This document shows, piece after piece, positions 17,400 to 27,161 of a DNA stretch of 64,000 bases. The notes under the pieces were generated by a model. That model did not search any database and was not told where the DNA came from. It saw only the letters and a list, made by a program, of their open reading frames with translations. How positions within the stretch are numbered: the first letter of the stretch is position 1; every line of letters begins with the position of its first letter. The stretch spans positions 289,690 through 353,689 of the forward strand of contig NZ_MZXV01000027.1 of NCBI RefSeq assembly GCF_003253745.1, written 5' to 3'. The DNA comes from Mesorhizobium kowhaii (lineage in GTDB: Bacteria; Pseudomonadota; Alphaproteobacteria; Rhizobiales; Rhizobiaceae). A program made the position numbers and the translations under genes.

Positions 17400-18271
17400 C
17401 GTTTGAGTTCCTCGTAAAGGAAGTCCGCCACGCGGCGGATGCGCACGCTGGTGCGCACGTCGCGATGCATGGCCAGCCACACCGGCAGCACCGGCAGTGG
17501 CAGGTCAGGCAGCAATTTCTCCACCGATGGATCACGGTCGACCAGCGGCTCCTGGCCGAGACCGATGCCGTTTCCCGCCTGCACCGCCTCCCACAGAACA
17601 ATCTGGTTGTCGGTCCTGAAGCGGAAGCTGCTCCGGGTGACAGGGATGCCATACTGGGTGAAGCCTCTGATGATGTCATCGCCGCGGTCGAAGCCGACCA
17701 AGTCGTGGTCGACAAGGTCGGCAGGTTCCAGCGGACGGCCGCGCCGATCGAGGTAAGATCTGGCGGCGCAGGCGCAGAGCGGAATATCGCAGACCTTGCG
17801 CGCCATCAGCTCGTTCTGCGCCGGCTTGACCATGCGGATGGCGATGTCGGCATCGCGGCGCAACAGGTTCTCGACCTGGTTCGAGGCGACGATCTCGACC
17901 TCGATGGCGGGCTCCTCGATGCCGAGCCGCGCCGTCATCTCGGGCAGCACATAGGCCGCCACCACCTCGCTGGCGGCAATGCGAACCGTGCCTTCGATCG
18001 CCTCGACCGAACCCAGCGCCAGCAATGAAAAGGCGCTCGCCTGCTCGCTGACCGCCTTGCCGCGCTCGAACAGCGTGCTGCCGGCTTCCGTCAGTTCATA
18101 GCCGCGCCGCCCACGCCGGAACAACGTGACACCCAGCGCCTGCTCGAGCTCACCGATGTGACGGCCGAGTGTCGGCTGGCTTGCCGAGAGCTTCCGCGCC
18201 GCGGCCGACAGGCTGCCGGTTTCCGCCACGGTGACGAAGCTCTTGATCAGGTTCCAGTCGATTTCACTCAT
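17357..18271 (-). CDS. LysR-family transcriptional regulator
   Basis: 304 residues. The N-terminal winged helix (about 3-60) has FVTVAETGSLSAAARKLSASQPTLGRHI with the usual LysR recognition helix. A substrate-binding domain follows at about 90-295. It likely regulates its divergent neighbours, the DUF680 and epimerase genes starting at 18367 and 18661, as LysR proteins usually act on the adjacent divergent promoter. The ligand is unknown. Its 3' end overlaps the MFS gene by 43 bases. Confidence 0.93.
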   Translation of the reverse strand: MSEIDWNLIKSFVTVAETGSLSAAARKLSASQPTLGRHIGELEQALGVTLFRRGRRGYELTEAGSTLFERGKAVSEQASAFSLLALGSVEAIEGTVRIAASEVVAAYVLPEMTARLGIEEPAIEVEIVASNQVENLLRRDADIAIRMVKPAQNELMARKVCDIPLCACAARSYLDRRGRPLEPADLVDHDLVGFDRGDDIIRGFTQYGIPVTRSSFRFRTDNQIVLWEAVQAGNGIGLGQEPLVDRDPSVEKLLPDLPLPVLPVWLAMHRDVRTSVRIRRVADFLYEELKRYSAGVASGANSAR

Positions 18272-18366
18272 TCATTTATGAATATCAGAACCCCATCCAT
18301 AGTCAATTTCCATTCGCATACGAGGGGATCATATTCGGGATGCAAACACCAACAAGGAGACCACAA

Positions 18367-18570
18367 ATGACCAAGATCGCTCTCACCGCCGCCGCCATCC
18401 TCATCGCTACGGCCAATGCTTTCGCCGGCAGCGACAAGTTTGGCTCGAACAACGCCAACCAGCCGGCTGTCGCCAGCACCGACAACACGATCACCACGTC
18501 GATCCAGAAACCGGACGCCCAGAAGCCAGTCACGCAGGGCAGCAACCGCGACCTCTTCGGCAACCGCTGA
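18367..18570 (+). CDS. DUF680 small secreted protein
   Basis: 67 residues from the ATG at 18367, with AAGGAGA 6 bases upstream. A signal peptide (MTKIALTAAAILIATANAFA) is followed by a short hydrophilic tail rich in Asn, Ser and Thr. This matches the DUF680 family, which is largely restricted to Mesorhizobium and relatives and often multicopy. Function unknown. Its stop codon lies inside a perfect 22-bp tandem duplication (18565-18608). Divergent from the LysR gene. Confidence 0.85.
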   Translation: MTKIALTAAAILIATANAFAGSDKFGSNNANQPAVASTDNTITTSIQKPDAQKPVTQGSNRDLFGNR

Positions 18571-18618
18571 TCCCGATCGCGCTTGTCGCTGATCCCGATC
18601 GCGCTTGTCGCTGATCCG
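18565..18618. repeat. 22-bp tandem duplication over the DUF680 stop
   Basis: The unit beginning CGCTGATCCCGATCGCGCTT occurs twice without mismatch (18565-18586 and 18587-18608), followed by a partial third copy of 9-10 bases. The first unit includes the DUF680 stop codon. It looks like recent replication slippage. Confidence 0.9.
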
Positions 18619-18660
18619 CCTAGCCAACCGGCCACGCAATTCCAACCAGGAGTACTTCCA

Positions 18661-19620
18661 ATGACCAAGATCGCAATTCTCGGTGCCAATGGCCGCCTCG
18701 GCCGCGTGGTCGCCAAGACCTTCATCGACGCCGGCTATGATGTCCGCGCAGTCACCCGCAGCGGCAAGGTACCGGCCGAACTCAAGGGCGCCACGGCCGT
18801 TGCCGGTGACGGGCTTGACCGCGAAGCGCTCATCCGCGCCACCGAAGGCGTCGACATCATTTTCAACGGCCTCAACCCGATCTACACCGAATGGGTCAAG
18901 TGCCTGCCGATGGCCGAGAACGTCATGGCCGCCTGCCGGGCGAACGGCGCTTTGCACCTTGCTCCAGGCAACGTCTACAATTTCGGCTCGCCGATACCAG
19001 CGGTGATCACCGAAGACTCCCCATTCCGGCCGACGACCGAAAAAGGCCGCATCCGCGTCGCCATGGAAGATCTGTTTCGCCGCGAGGCCGACGCGGGCCG
19101 GGTGCGCACCATTCTCCTGCGGGCCGGAGACTTTTTCGGCGGCACCGGCAGCGGGTCATGGTTCGACCTGGTCGTCGCCGCCAAGATGAACAAGGGCATC
19201 TATACCGCACCCGGCCCGGTCGATCTTGTTCATGAATGGGCCTACCTGCCGGATCTGGCCAAGGCTTTCGTCGGACTGGCGCAAAACCTGGACAAGCTCG
19301 GCTCCTACGAAGCGTTGAACTTTCCGGGCCATGCCGTCACCGACCGGGAGATCAAGGCGTCAGCCGAGACGGCACTCGGTCGCCCGCTCAAGATGACCGC
19401 GATGGCCTGGTGGGTGCTGCGTGCCGGCAGCCCGTTCGTGGCGATGTGGCGCGAGATCGTCTCGATGTCCTATCTGCGCTTCGAGCCGCATCAGCTGTCC
19501 TCGGCAAGGCTTGAAGGCATCATCGGCGCGATCCCGCACACGCCGCTTGATCAGGCAGTCGCCGAGGCTCTCGAGGACATCGGCATCGCCACGGTGAATG
19601 GCGTTGCGAAAGCTGCCTGA
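18661..19620 (+). CDS. NAD(P)-binding epimerase/NmrA-like protein
   Basis: 319 residues from the ATG at 18661, with AGGAG about 10 bases upstream. The N-terminal Rossmann motif ILGANGRLGRVVAKTF binds NAD(P). The following segments match atypical short-chain dehydrogenase/epimerase proteins, with GNVYNFG in the place of the catalytic Tyr region. It could be a sugar-nucleotide epimerase, a reductase or a redox-sensing NmrA-like protein. The strong TMAWWVLRAG segment is not diagnostic. The gene lies downstream of DUF680 and divergent from LysR, which may control both. Confidence 0.8.
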   Translation: MTKIAILGANGRLGRVVAKTFIDAGYDVRAVTRSGKVPAELKGATAVAGDGLDREALIRATEGVDIIFNGLNPIYTEWVKCLPMAENVMAACRANGALHLAPGNVYNFGSPIPAVITEDSPFRPTTEKGRIRVAMEDLFRREADAGRVRTILLRAGDFFGGTGSGSWFDLVVAAKMNKGIYTAPGPVDLVHEWAYLPDLAKAFVGLAQNLDKLGSYEALNFPGHAVTDREIKASAETALGRPLKMTAMAWWVLRAGSPFVAMWREIVSMSYLRFEPHQLSSARLEGIIGAIPHTPLDQAVAEALEDIGIATVNGVAKAA

Positions 19621-19677
19621 CATTGCTCCGGGGAGAGCAATGCAAAAGCCCGCCCGGTTGTTCCGGACGGCCTTTGC
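19621..19677. terminator. Bidirectional terminator between epimerase and RND genes
   Basis: Directly after the epimerase stop is a perfect 8-bp stem CATTGCTC/GAGCAATG with a 6-base loop (19621-19642). A second longer imperfect stem GCAAAAGCCCGCCCGG against CCGGACGGCCTTTGC runs to 19677. The second stem is bounded by AAAA on one side and TTT on the other, suitable for both converging transcripts. Confidence 0.6.
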
Positions 19678-19698
19678 GTCAGAGGTTCGCAGACAGGT

Positions 19699-22600
19699 TT
19701 ATTCGGCTGCCTTCGGAAAGGCGATAGCCGGTTCGCCGCCCACATCCGTATCTGGCGTGTCGGTCGACGAGACCTTTCCGTTGCCGCGCCGGAATAGCCG
19801 ACGGAAAAACGCGTAGAAGCGGCTGTTCTTGCTGCGCGTGAAGATCATCAGCATCGACGGCGTCACCACCAGCGTCAGCAAGGTCGCAAAGGACAGGCCA
19901 AAGACGATCGCCGACGACAGCGAGATCCACCATTGCGTCGACGGCGCGTTGATCGTCGTCTCGTGATGGAAGATTTCGAGACCGAGGCCAAAGGCGATCG
20001 GCAGCACGCCGAGGATCGCCGACACCGCCGTCAGCACAACCGGGCGGGCCCGTTCGCGGCAGGTCTGCAACACCGCTTCCATCTTGTCCCAGCCTTCTTC
20101 GCGCAGCCGGTCATAGGTGTCGATCAACACGATGTTGTTGTTCACCACCACGCCGGCCAGCGCGATGACGCCGATGCCCGACATGACGATGCCGAATGCC
20201 TCTCCCGTCAGCAGCAGCCCCAGGAACACGCCGATCGTCGCCATGACCACGCAGGACAGCACCATCAGCACGCTGGTGAATTTGTTGAACTGCATCAGGA
20301 GCACGAGGAAGATCAGGAAGATCGCCGCGCCAAAGGCCTTGCCGAGGAAGGCGCTGGCCTCCGCGCTGTCCTCGTTCGAGCCGGCCAGCTTCCAGCGTAT
20401 GCCGCTGCCAAGATCCATATCGGCGACAGCCTTGGTGACCTCCTGCTGCACGGCCGCGACCTGAGTGCCGGCGGCGACGTTTGCCTGGACGACCACCGTG
20501 CGGGCGCCGTCGATGCGGTTGAGGATACCAACGGTCGGTTCGGGCTTGCGCACGACGAAATTCGAGATCGGTACCGAGCCTTGCGAGGTCTGCACCCTGA
20601 GCTCATCGAGCGTCGACAGCGTGCGGCGGTCTTCGGGCAGACGCAGCCTGATGTCGACGGCATCGTCAGCACCTGCCGGTCGATATTCACTGAGCTTCAG
20701 CCCGTTGGTCACCAGTTGCACCACCGTTCCGACCGAAGTCGGGCTGATGCCGTACTGCGCCGCCTTGGCACGGTCGACCTCGAGCGCCCAGTCGACGCCG
20801 GGCGGCGGCAGACCGTCAGAAATGTCGATGACGCCGGGCACCTTGGCAATGCGGGCCGCGACGGCGCGCGCCTTGTCGTCGAGCCCCTTGGGATCGATCG
20901 CCGAAAGCCTGATCTGGATCGGCTTGCCGGTTGGCGGACCGGCTTCGGGCACGCGCACCTCGACATCGACGCCGGGAATGCCGGCCATGACGCCACGCAA
21001 CTCGTCCAGGATCTGGTTCGCCGACTTGCGCTCGCGCCAGTCGATGAATTCGTACTGGATGACGCCGACGACGTCTTCCGGAACGTCCTGGCCGCCGCCT
21101 TGCGTCTTGCCGACGCGGGTGTAGACCGATTTGATGCCGGGCCAGCCGAGCAGCCTGTTTTCGGCGATCTTGGTCGCGGTATCCATTTCGGCCAGCGAAA
21201 GATTGCCGCGAGCGTGCACGTAGAGCAGGCCGTAGTCTGGCTCGACACTGGGGAAGAACTCGACACCGGCGCCATATTTCGAATAGGCAAAGCCGACGCC
21301 GAACAGCAGCGCCACGGTCAGCACCAGCACGGTGATGGGGAAGCGCACCGCCTGCTTGACGATGGCCATGTACCAGCCGTCGCGATTGTCATCCTCATGG
21401 AGCTCGGGCGCCTTGGCGAAGATCGCCCCCAGCGTCGGTGCGAACACCAGCGCGTAGAGCATCGAGGCCGACAGCGTGACGATCAGCGTGATCGGCATGT
21501 ATTTCATAAAGTCGCCGATGATGCCCGGCCAGAACAGCAGCGGCGAGAAGGCGGCGATGCGCGTCATCGTCGCGGCGATGACCGGACCGGCCATGCGCTT
21601 GGCGGCAAGTGCGAAAGCTTCCGCCTTCGGCATGCCCTCGCCCATCCGCCGCTCGGCGAATTCGGTGACGATGATGGCATCGTCGACAAGCATGCCGACG
21701 GCCAGGATCAGGCTGAACAGCACGATCATGTTGATCGTGTAGCCCATCATCGCAAGCAACAGGATGCCGATCAGGAACGATGAGGGAATGGCCAGGCCGA
21801 TCAACAGTGAGGCACGGCCGGACAGCGCGTAGAGGATGACGATGAACACCAGGATGACGGCGATCATCACATGGTTCTGCAGGTCGCCGAGCAGCTGGTT
21901 GACGAAGACCGACTTGTCCTGCGTGTAGGTGACATTCATGCCTTGCGGCATGGTCTTGACGAAGGCGTCGGAGACCTCCCTCACCTTGGTGAGCGTGTCG
22001 ATCAGATTGGCACCGATGCGCTTTTTCACTTCGATGGCAATGGCCGGCTTGCCGTTGAGGCGGGTCACCGTCTCGGCATCCTTGAAGGTGGAGCGGATCG
22101 TCGCGATGTCCTTGGCCTGAACCACGGCATTGGGGCCGGCGACCACCGGCAGCGCCGCCACATCCTCAGGTGTCTCGATCAGTGACGGCACCTTGACGGC
22201 GTATTTGCCCTCCGAGCCCTCGATATTGCCGGCGGCGACCAGGCTGTTGGAGTTGCCGACCGCACCGATCAGCTGATCGAGCTGCAGCCCGTAGGAAGAC
22301 AGCTTCATCGGGTCGATGACGACCTCGACGAGGTCGTCGCGCGCGCCCTGCAGCGAGCCTTCGAGAACGCCGGGCACTTCTTCGATGCGGTCGCGCAGTT
22401 CGCGCGCGGCAGCGGTCAGCACACGCTCGGGCAATTCGCCTGACAGGGTGACGACGAGGACGGGGAATTCGGAGATATTGACCTCGGTAACAACAGGCTC
22501 TTCAGCCGCCTGCGGCAGGTCGGCCTTGCCATCCTGCACCTTGCTGCGCGTGTCCTGCAGCGCCGTCGCCAGGTTGGTCTGCGGTTGGAACTCGACCAGC

Positions 22601-22872
22601 ACATAGCCGCCGCCCTGGAAGGCGGCCGAGCGCATTTCTTTGAGGCCTTTCAGGCTCTTCAGCTTGCTTTCCATCGGCCGCAGCAGAAGGCGCTCCGAAT
22701 CCTCGGGCGAAATGCCTTGATAGATCAGGCTGACATACATCATCGGAATCGGAACGTCGGGTTCCGCTTCCTTTGGCGTTGACTGATAAGCGACCCAGCC
22801 TGCGAGCAGAAGGAAGACCAGGACCGAAATGGTCAGGCGGGCATTGTTGATTGCGAGTCTGACGATATCCAT
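19699..22872 (-). CDS. RND multidrug efflux pump, inner-membrane subunit
   Basis: 1057 residues, normal for HAE1/AcrB-type pumps. The first helix is near residues 12-30. TM4 carries the paired aspartates in GMLVDDAIIVTEF that relay protons. Duplicated porter domains and a second helix bundle follow (SGIGVIALAGVVVNNNIVLIDTY). It uses proton influx to expel hydrophobic compounds through a TolC-like channel, which is not in this window. It lies about 80 bases downstream of its membrane-fusion partner. The helix MIFTRSKNSRFYAFFRR and an acidic tail close the protein. Confidence 0.95.
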   Translation of the reverse strand: MDIVRLAINNARLTISVLVFLLLAGWVAYQSTPKEAEPDVPIPMMYVSLIYQGISPEDSERLLLRPMESKLKSLKGLKEMRSAAFQGGGYVLVEFQPQTNLATALQDTRSKVQDGKADLPQAAEEPVVTEVNISEFPVLVVTLSGELPERVLTAAARELRDRIEEVPGVLEGSLQGARDDLVEVVIDPMKLSSYGLQLDQLIGAVGNSNSLVAAGNIEGSEGKYAVKVPSLIETPEDVAALPVVAGPNAVVQAKDIATIRSTFKDAETVTRLNGKPAIAIEVKKRIGANLIDTLTKVREVSDAFVKTMPQGMNVTYTQDKSVFVNQLLGDLQNHVMIAVILVFIVILYALSGRASLLIGLAIPSSFLIGILLLAMMGYTINMIVLFSLILAVGMLVDDAIIVTEFAERRMGEGMPKAEAFALAAKRMAGPVIAATMTRIAAFSPLLFWPGIIGDFMKYMPITLIVTLSASMLYALVFAPTLGAIFAKAPELHEDDNRDGWYMAIVKQAVRFPITVLVLTVALLFGVGFAYSKYGAGVEFFPSVEPDYGLLYVHARGNLSLAEMDTATKIAENRLLGWPGIKSVYTRVGKTQGGGQDVPEDVVGVIQYEFIDWRERKSANQILDELRGVMAGIPGVDVEVRVPEAGPPTGKPIQIRLSAIDPKGLDDKARAVAARIAKVPGVIDISDGLPPPGVDWALEVDRAKAAQYGISPTSVGTVVQLVTNGLKLSEYRPAGADDAVDIRLRLPEDRRTLSTLDELRVQTSQGSVPISNFVVRKPEPTVGILNRIDGARTVVVQANVAAGTQVAAVQQEVTKAVADMDLGSGIRWKLAGSNEDSAEASAFLGKAFGAAIFLIFLVLLMQFNKFTSVLMVLSCVVMATIGVFLGLLLTGEAFGIVMSGIGVIALAGVVVNNNIVLIDTYDRLREEGWDKMEAVLQTCRERARPVVLTAVSAILGVLPIAFGLGLEIFHHETTINAPSTQWWISLSSAIVFGLSFATLLTLVVTPSMLMIFTRSKNSRFYAFFRRLFRRGNGKVSSTDTPDTDVGGEPAIAFPKAAE

Positions 22873-22953
22873 GGCTAACGCCTGTTGTTGAATTTCAGGA
22901 GCTGCGTCGCAGCCGATTGTCCCCGCCCAGGGCTAGTCCGTCGCGACCCGTTG

Positions 22954-24126
22954 CTACTGCGTCCCGGCAGTCGCCTCGCCCAGCAGCTTCCGGATCGTCG
23001 CCTGGTCGGCCTCGACCGGATTGACCACATCGCCTTCCTTCACCAGTTCCTGGCCGGCGACGATGATACGCGCGTCGGCCGGGATGCCGCCGAGCACGAG
23101 GCCGGTCGGCGTGTCGTCGACGAGGTCGATCGGGAAGAACGCCACCTTGTTGTCCTTGCCGACGGCGCGGATGCCGAGGTCGCCCTTGTCGCCGAGCGTC
23201 ACCACCGAGCGCGGCAGCAGGACCGCGTCGGTCGGTTGCGCATTGAGCGCGATTTCCGCCGTCATGCCGGCCGGCACGGAGCCGTCGCCATTGGGGATCG
23301 CCACCTCGACGCGGAAGGTACGGGTCGCCGACGAGGCGTCGCGGCTGATGTAGCGCACGGTGCCTTCGACCGTCTGGCCGCTGACCAGCCGTACATTGGC
23401 CTTGTCGCCCAGCTTGAGGTAGCCGAGATCGCGCTCGCTGACCTCGCCGCGGGCAATCACCGGATCAAGCTTGAGGATGGTTGCCACCTCGCCGCCCTCC
23501 ATGATGGAACTGCCAAGTTCCACCGGCACCCGGTCGATGACGCCGTCGAAAGGCGCCCTCACCTCATTGCGCTCGAGCAGGGCCTGTGCCGTTTTCAGCA
23601 GCGACTGCGCCGAGGTCAGGTTCGAGCGCGCGGTGTCGAGCTGCAGCTTCGGCAAATTGCCGGTTTTCATCAGTCGCAAAGCTGCGTCCAACTCGGCCTG
23701 GCGCTGCACAACCAACTGCTTGGCGTTGTCGACCATCGAGATCTTTTCTTCGGCGGCAAGCATCATCACCAGATCGCCGGTCTTGACGTGCTGGCCTTGC
23801 TTGACCGGCAGCTTGTCGATGACACCGGCAACGCGCGCGCCCAGCACCGCTCGTTTGTCGGCTTCGGTCAATCCTGAAATGCGGATGGCGCGCGCATAGG
23901 TCTTGCGCGGCGGCGTCACCACCGCGACGGTGCGCAACGGTGGCTTCGGCTCGGCTTCCGCCACCTTGGGCTTGTTCGCGTCCGGCGCCTTGGCCTGCTC
24001 GACTTCGGCAGCCTTGGCTTTGTTGGCGGCTACGCTGCCGACGGACGAGAATTCGCCTGTCGCCATCCACGCCGCGAAACCAATGAGCACAACAACGGCT
24101 GCAAGCTTGTGAAACCTGATTCTCAT
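22954..24126 (-). CDS. RND efflux membrane-fusion (periplasmic adaptor) protein
   Basis: About 390 residues from the ATG at 24126 (an ATG at 24165 is in frame). An N-terminal hydrophobic anchor (about 7-25) is followed by a low-complexity Ala/Lys/Glu linker. The adaptor core follows: a biotinyl-lipoyl-like half (ARVAGVIDKLPVKQGQHVKTGD), a coiled-coil hairpin (about 125-180), the second lipoyl half (NEVRAPFDGVIDRVPVELGS) and beta barrels. It bridges the RND pump to an outer-membrane channel. No adjacent regulator gene is present. Confidence 0.94.
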   Translation of the reverse strand: MRIRFHKLAAVVVLIGFAAWMATGEFSSVGSVAANKAKAAEVEQAKAPDANKPKVAEAEPKPPLRTVAVVTPPRKTYARAIRISGLTEADKRAVLGARVAGVIDKLPVKQGQHVKTGDLVMMLAAEEKISMVDNAKQLVVQRQAELDAALRLMKTGNLPKLQLDTARSNLTSAQSLLKTAQALLERNEVRAPFDGVIDRVPVELGSSIMEGGEVATILKLDPVIARGEVSERDLGYLKLGDKANVRLVSGQTVEGTVRYISRDASSATRTFRVEVAIPNGDGSVPAGMTAEIALNAQPTDAVLLPRSVVTLGDKGDLGIRAVGKDNKVAFFPIDLVDDTPTGLVLGGIPADARIIVAGQELVKEGDVVNPVEADQATIRKLLGEATAGTQ

Positions 24127-24283
24127 CGTCGTTTTTTCCACTGCGGATTCGGCCAGCGTCCTCATAACGCGGGCGCGTCGCCGATATGGGTGCGCGCCAG
24201 GCCGTCTTCAATTTGCCGTGATCGGCGAAGCGCGCTTCTACATCAAAGTTGCACCGCAATATAGCCTTAAAGTTGCAAGACCA

Positions 24284-24889
24284 TTACGGCACCGGGCAAG
24301 GTGAACCCACCGCCATCCAGTTTTCGATCGCTTGAAAGGTTGCTTCGGCCGAGCCCGGAGCCGGCTCACGGTTCAACCCCGGCGCCCAGCCCCAGGCGAC
24401 CAGCCTGTCGTCGCGAACATGCAGCGCGATATCGTCCAAACTGCGACCGCCATTGCGCACCGGATCCTTGATCTGGGCGCAGATTTCGGCCGAAGATTTC
24501 CCGAACCAGGCCATCTCGGCCGGCGCCAGACGCCAGTTCTCGGCTCCGGGCGGTCCATGCAATGCATTGGAATTGCTAGAGAAATGGCAAGTCGTGCAGC
24601 GCAGGCCCGGATTGCCGAAGCCCGATCCGTCGTTACCGCGCTGGACGTTGAAGGCGTGAACGCGGGTGCCGCCATAATGCGCGCCGGACCAGCGCGGCCG
24701 GTCGTCCGCGACATGACAGTCGGCGCAGCGCGGATGCGAGAACACCGCATGGATCTTGTCCCATTCGGACAAGCCTTTCGCTGCGTCGACCGTCGCCGGC
24801 GCCGGCGTCTGGCTGTCTTGTGCGACTGCGAACGGCGCCGCGAGGGCGAGCATGGCAGCAGGCGTCAGCATGATGAGGAGCTTCTTCAT
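24284..24889 (-). CDS. Periplasmic dihaem c-type cytochrome
   Basis: 201 residues from the ATG at 24889, overlapping the stop of the upstream oxidoreductase gene by ATGA. The signal peptide ends FAVAQ near residue 24. Two haem-binding CxxCH motifs are visible: CADCH at 55-59 and CTTCH at 98-102. It is the natural electron acceptor candidate for the molybdenum hydroxylase made from the two upstream genes and would pass electrons to the respiratory chain. Isoquinoline-type oxidoreductases often travel with a c-type cytochrome gene. The coupling is seen in sequence; the electron path is inferred. Confidence 0.9.
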   Translation of the reverse strand: MKKLLIMLTPAAMLALAAPFAVAQDSQTPAPATVDAAKGLSEWDKIHAVFSHPRCADCHVADDRPRWSGAHYGGTRVHAFNVQRGNDGSGFGNPGLRCTTCHFSSNSNALHGPPGAENWRLAPAEMAWFGKSSAEICAQIKDPVRNGGRSLDDIALHVRDDRLVAWGWAPGLNREPAPGSAEATFQAIENWMAVGSPCPVP

Positions 24890-27159
24890 GCGAAGGCCAC
24901 CGTTTTCGACAAAGGCAGCGTGCGGATGCGCTTGCCGGTGAGCGCGAAGATGGCGTTGGCCAGCGCCGGTGCCGCCGGCGGTGTGCCGACCTCGCCGACA
25001 CCGCCCATCTTGTGGAAATTTTCCAGGATGGCGACTTCGAAGACCGGGCACTGGAAGATCCGCATGGCGTCGAAGTCGTGGAAGTTCGACTGTTCGACCA
25101 TGCCGTCGGCGAAGGTGATTTCCTGTCCCATTGCCGCCGAAAGACCGTAGATGGCGGCGGAAATCAGCTGAGCCTCGATGATACCGGGATCGAGCGCGGT
25201 GCCGACATCGGCGGCGATCCACACCTTCTCGATGCGGATGCCGGCCGGCGTGTCCGCCACCTGGATGATCTCGCCGACCCAGCTACCGAAGGACAGCGTG
25301 AAGGCCATGCCCCTGGCCTTGCCGGCGGGTAGCGCCTCGCCCCATTTCGCCATCGCTGCGACTTTCTCCACCACCTTCACCGCCGAGGGATAGGCGGCCA
25401 TCAGCTTCTTGCGCATCTCGACCGGATCGATTTTGCCGGCTGTGGCGATCTCGTCCATGAACCCCTCATGGAAGAAGCCGTTGACCGAGCTGCCGACCGA
25501 GCGCCAAAAGCCGACAGGGATGGAGACGGGCGCCGCGACGCCGCTGACCCGATAGTTCGGAATTGTGTAGGGCTGGTCATAGGCCCCATCGACAATGGAC
25601 TTGTCGGGACCGAGTGGCGATATCGACGGAAACAGCCGACGCAAGGTGCCGGCGATCACCGATGGCGAGGCGAGCTTCATGTCGACGGCGACCGGCATGC
25701 CGTCGTCGCCGAGCCGCGCCTGGAACTTGCCGACCGCGGCCGGCCGATAAGCGTCATGACGCATGTCCTCTTCGCGCGTCCAGGTCACCTTGATTGGGCG
25801 CCCGCCTGTCTCCTTCGCCATCAACACCGCGCAAAGGGCATAGTCCATCTCGGTACGGCGGCCGAAACCGCCACCCATGAAGGTGGTGTGGACGGTGACC
25901 TTGTCCTGTTCGATACCGACCGCGTTGGCGCAAAGCTGCCGCACCAGGGTCGGCGCCTGGTTGCCGCACCAGATGTCGAGGGCACCATCGCCGAACCGTG
26001 CCGTGGCGTTCATCGGCTCCATGGTCGCATGCGCCAGATAAGGCACCGCATAGTCTGCCTCGACGATCCTTTCGCGCGGCGCGTCGGCGAAGGCGGTATC
26101 GACATCGCCATTGTCGCGCATCGCTGAGCCCTTGGTGCCGAGCGCCTGTTTCAGCACGTCGCCAATGGCGGCGCTGCTGAGCGGATATTCGGGATCCGCC
26201 CACTGGGCGTCGATGGCGTCGGCCGCCCTGAATGCCGCCCAGGTATTGTCCGCGATGATGCCGAAGCCGTGACCATAATTCGTCTCGAGCGGTACGATCT
26301 TGACCACGCCGGGCATTTTCTCGGCTTTGGCGAGGTCCGCCTTGACCGGCTTGGCCCAGAAGCGCGGGCTCATCTTGACCGTGCCGTAGAGCATGTCCGG
26401 CAGCCTGACATCGATGCCGAAGATCGGCGCCCCGGTGACCTTGGCCAGCATGTCGATGCGCTTCTGCGGTTTTCCCAGCAGTCTCCAGTCGGCTCGGTCC
26501 TTGAGCCTGACTTCGGCCGGCGGTGCCATGGCGGCGGCGGCCGCGGCGACCGCGCCATAAGTCAGCGACTTGCCAGACGCCTTATGCAGGATCGAGCCGT
26601 TGGCCGTTTCCAGATCGGCGGCGGCAACGCCGAGTTTCTGCGCCGCCGCCGCAATCAGCAACTGCCGGGCAGTGGCGCCCGCCTGGCGCATCTTGTCGAA
26701 ACCGTCGCGCGCCGAAGCCGAGCCGCCGGTGGCCTGGAGAGCAAGGAACTTGCCGACCACGCCGAGACCCGAGCGCACGGCTTGTGCAGTCATGCTCTCG
26801 TCGAAGAAGGCGAACGGGCCGCCTTCTTCGAGGATCGCCGCGTTGTAATAGGCATAGGAGGCCGGGCCGTGCTCGACCTTGACCTGATCGAGACCGACAT
26901 CGAGTTCTTCGGCGACCATGACGGCAAGCGTCGTCGAGATGCCTTGCCCCATCTCGGCGCGCGGCGCGACGATGGTGATGGTGTTGTCGGCGCCGATCTT
27001 CACATAGGGGTTGAAGGTCGCCTCGCCCTTGCCGAGATCGGCCTCGAGCGGGTTCGCAAACGGTTTGCGATAATAGTAGTAGCCGACGGCAAAGCCGCCC
27101 GCGACAGCAGCCGCGCCAATCAGGAATGTGCGGCGGGCGATCTTTCCGACACTGGCCAT
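24886..27159 (-). CDS. Molybdopterin-binding subunit of isoquinoline 1-oxidoreductase-like enzyme
   Basis: 757 residues. The N-terminus has a twin-arginine signal (GKIARRTFLIGAAAVAGG), so the enzyme is exported folded. The body has the xanthine-dehydrogenase molybdopterin domains of the IorB type, for example PRAEMGQGISTTLAVMVAEELD, FMGGGFGRR and GFWRSVGSSVNGFFHEGFMDE. Family members hydroxylate N-heterocycles or oxidise aldehydes using water, with molybdenum-cytosine dinucleotide cofactor. The partner iron-sulfur subunit lies 2 bases upstream. Substrate unknown. The divergent TetR gene implies induction by a small molecule. Confidence 0.92.
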   Translation of the reverse strand: MASVGKIARRTFLIGAAAVAGGFAVGYYYYRKPFANPLEADLGKGEATFNPYVKIGADNTITIVAPRAEMGQGISTTLAVMVAEELDVGLDQVKVEHGPASYAYYNAAILEEGGPFAFFDESMTAQAVRSGLGVVGKFLALQATGGSASARDGFDKMRQAGATARQLLIAAAAQKLGVAAADLETANGSILHKASGKSLTYGAVAAAAAAMAPPAEVRLKDRADWRLLGKPQKRIDMLAKVTGAPIFGIDVRLPDMLYGTVKMSPRFWAKPVKADLAKAEKMPGVVKIVPLETNYGHGFGIIADNTWAAFRAADAIDAQWADPEYPLSSAAIGDVLKQALGTKGSAMRDNGDVDTAFADAPRERIVEADYAVPYLAHATMEPMNATARFGDGALDIWCGNQAPTLVRQLCANAVGIEQDKVTVHTTFMGGGFGRRTEMDYALCAVLMAKETGGRPIKVTWTREEDMRHDAYRPAAVGKFQARLGDDGMPVAVDMKLASPSVIAGTLRRLFPSISPLGPDKSIVDGAYDQPYTIPNYRVSGVAAPVSIPVGFWRSVGSSVNGFFHEGFMDEIATAGKIDPVEMRKKLMAAYPSAVKVVEKVAAMAKWGEALPAGKARGMAFTLSFGSWVGEIIQVADTPAGIRIEKVWIAADVGTALDPGIIEAQLISAAIYGLSAAMGQEITFADGMVEQSNFHDFDAMRIFQCPVFEVAILENFHKMGGVGEVGTPPAAPALANAIFALTGKRIRTLPLSKTVAFA

Positions 27160-27161
27160 GG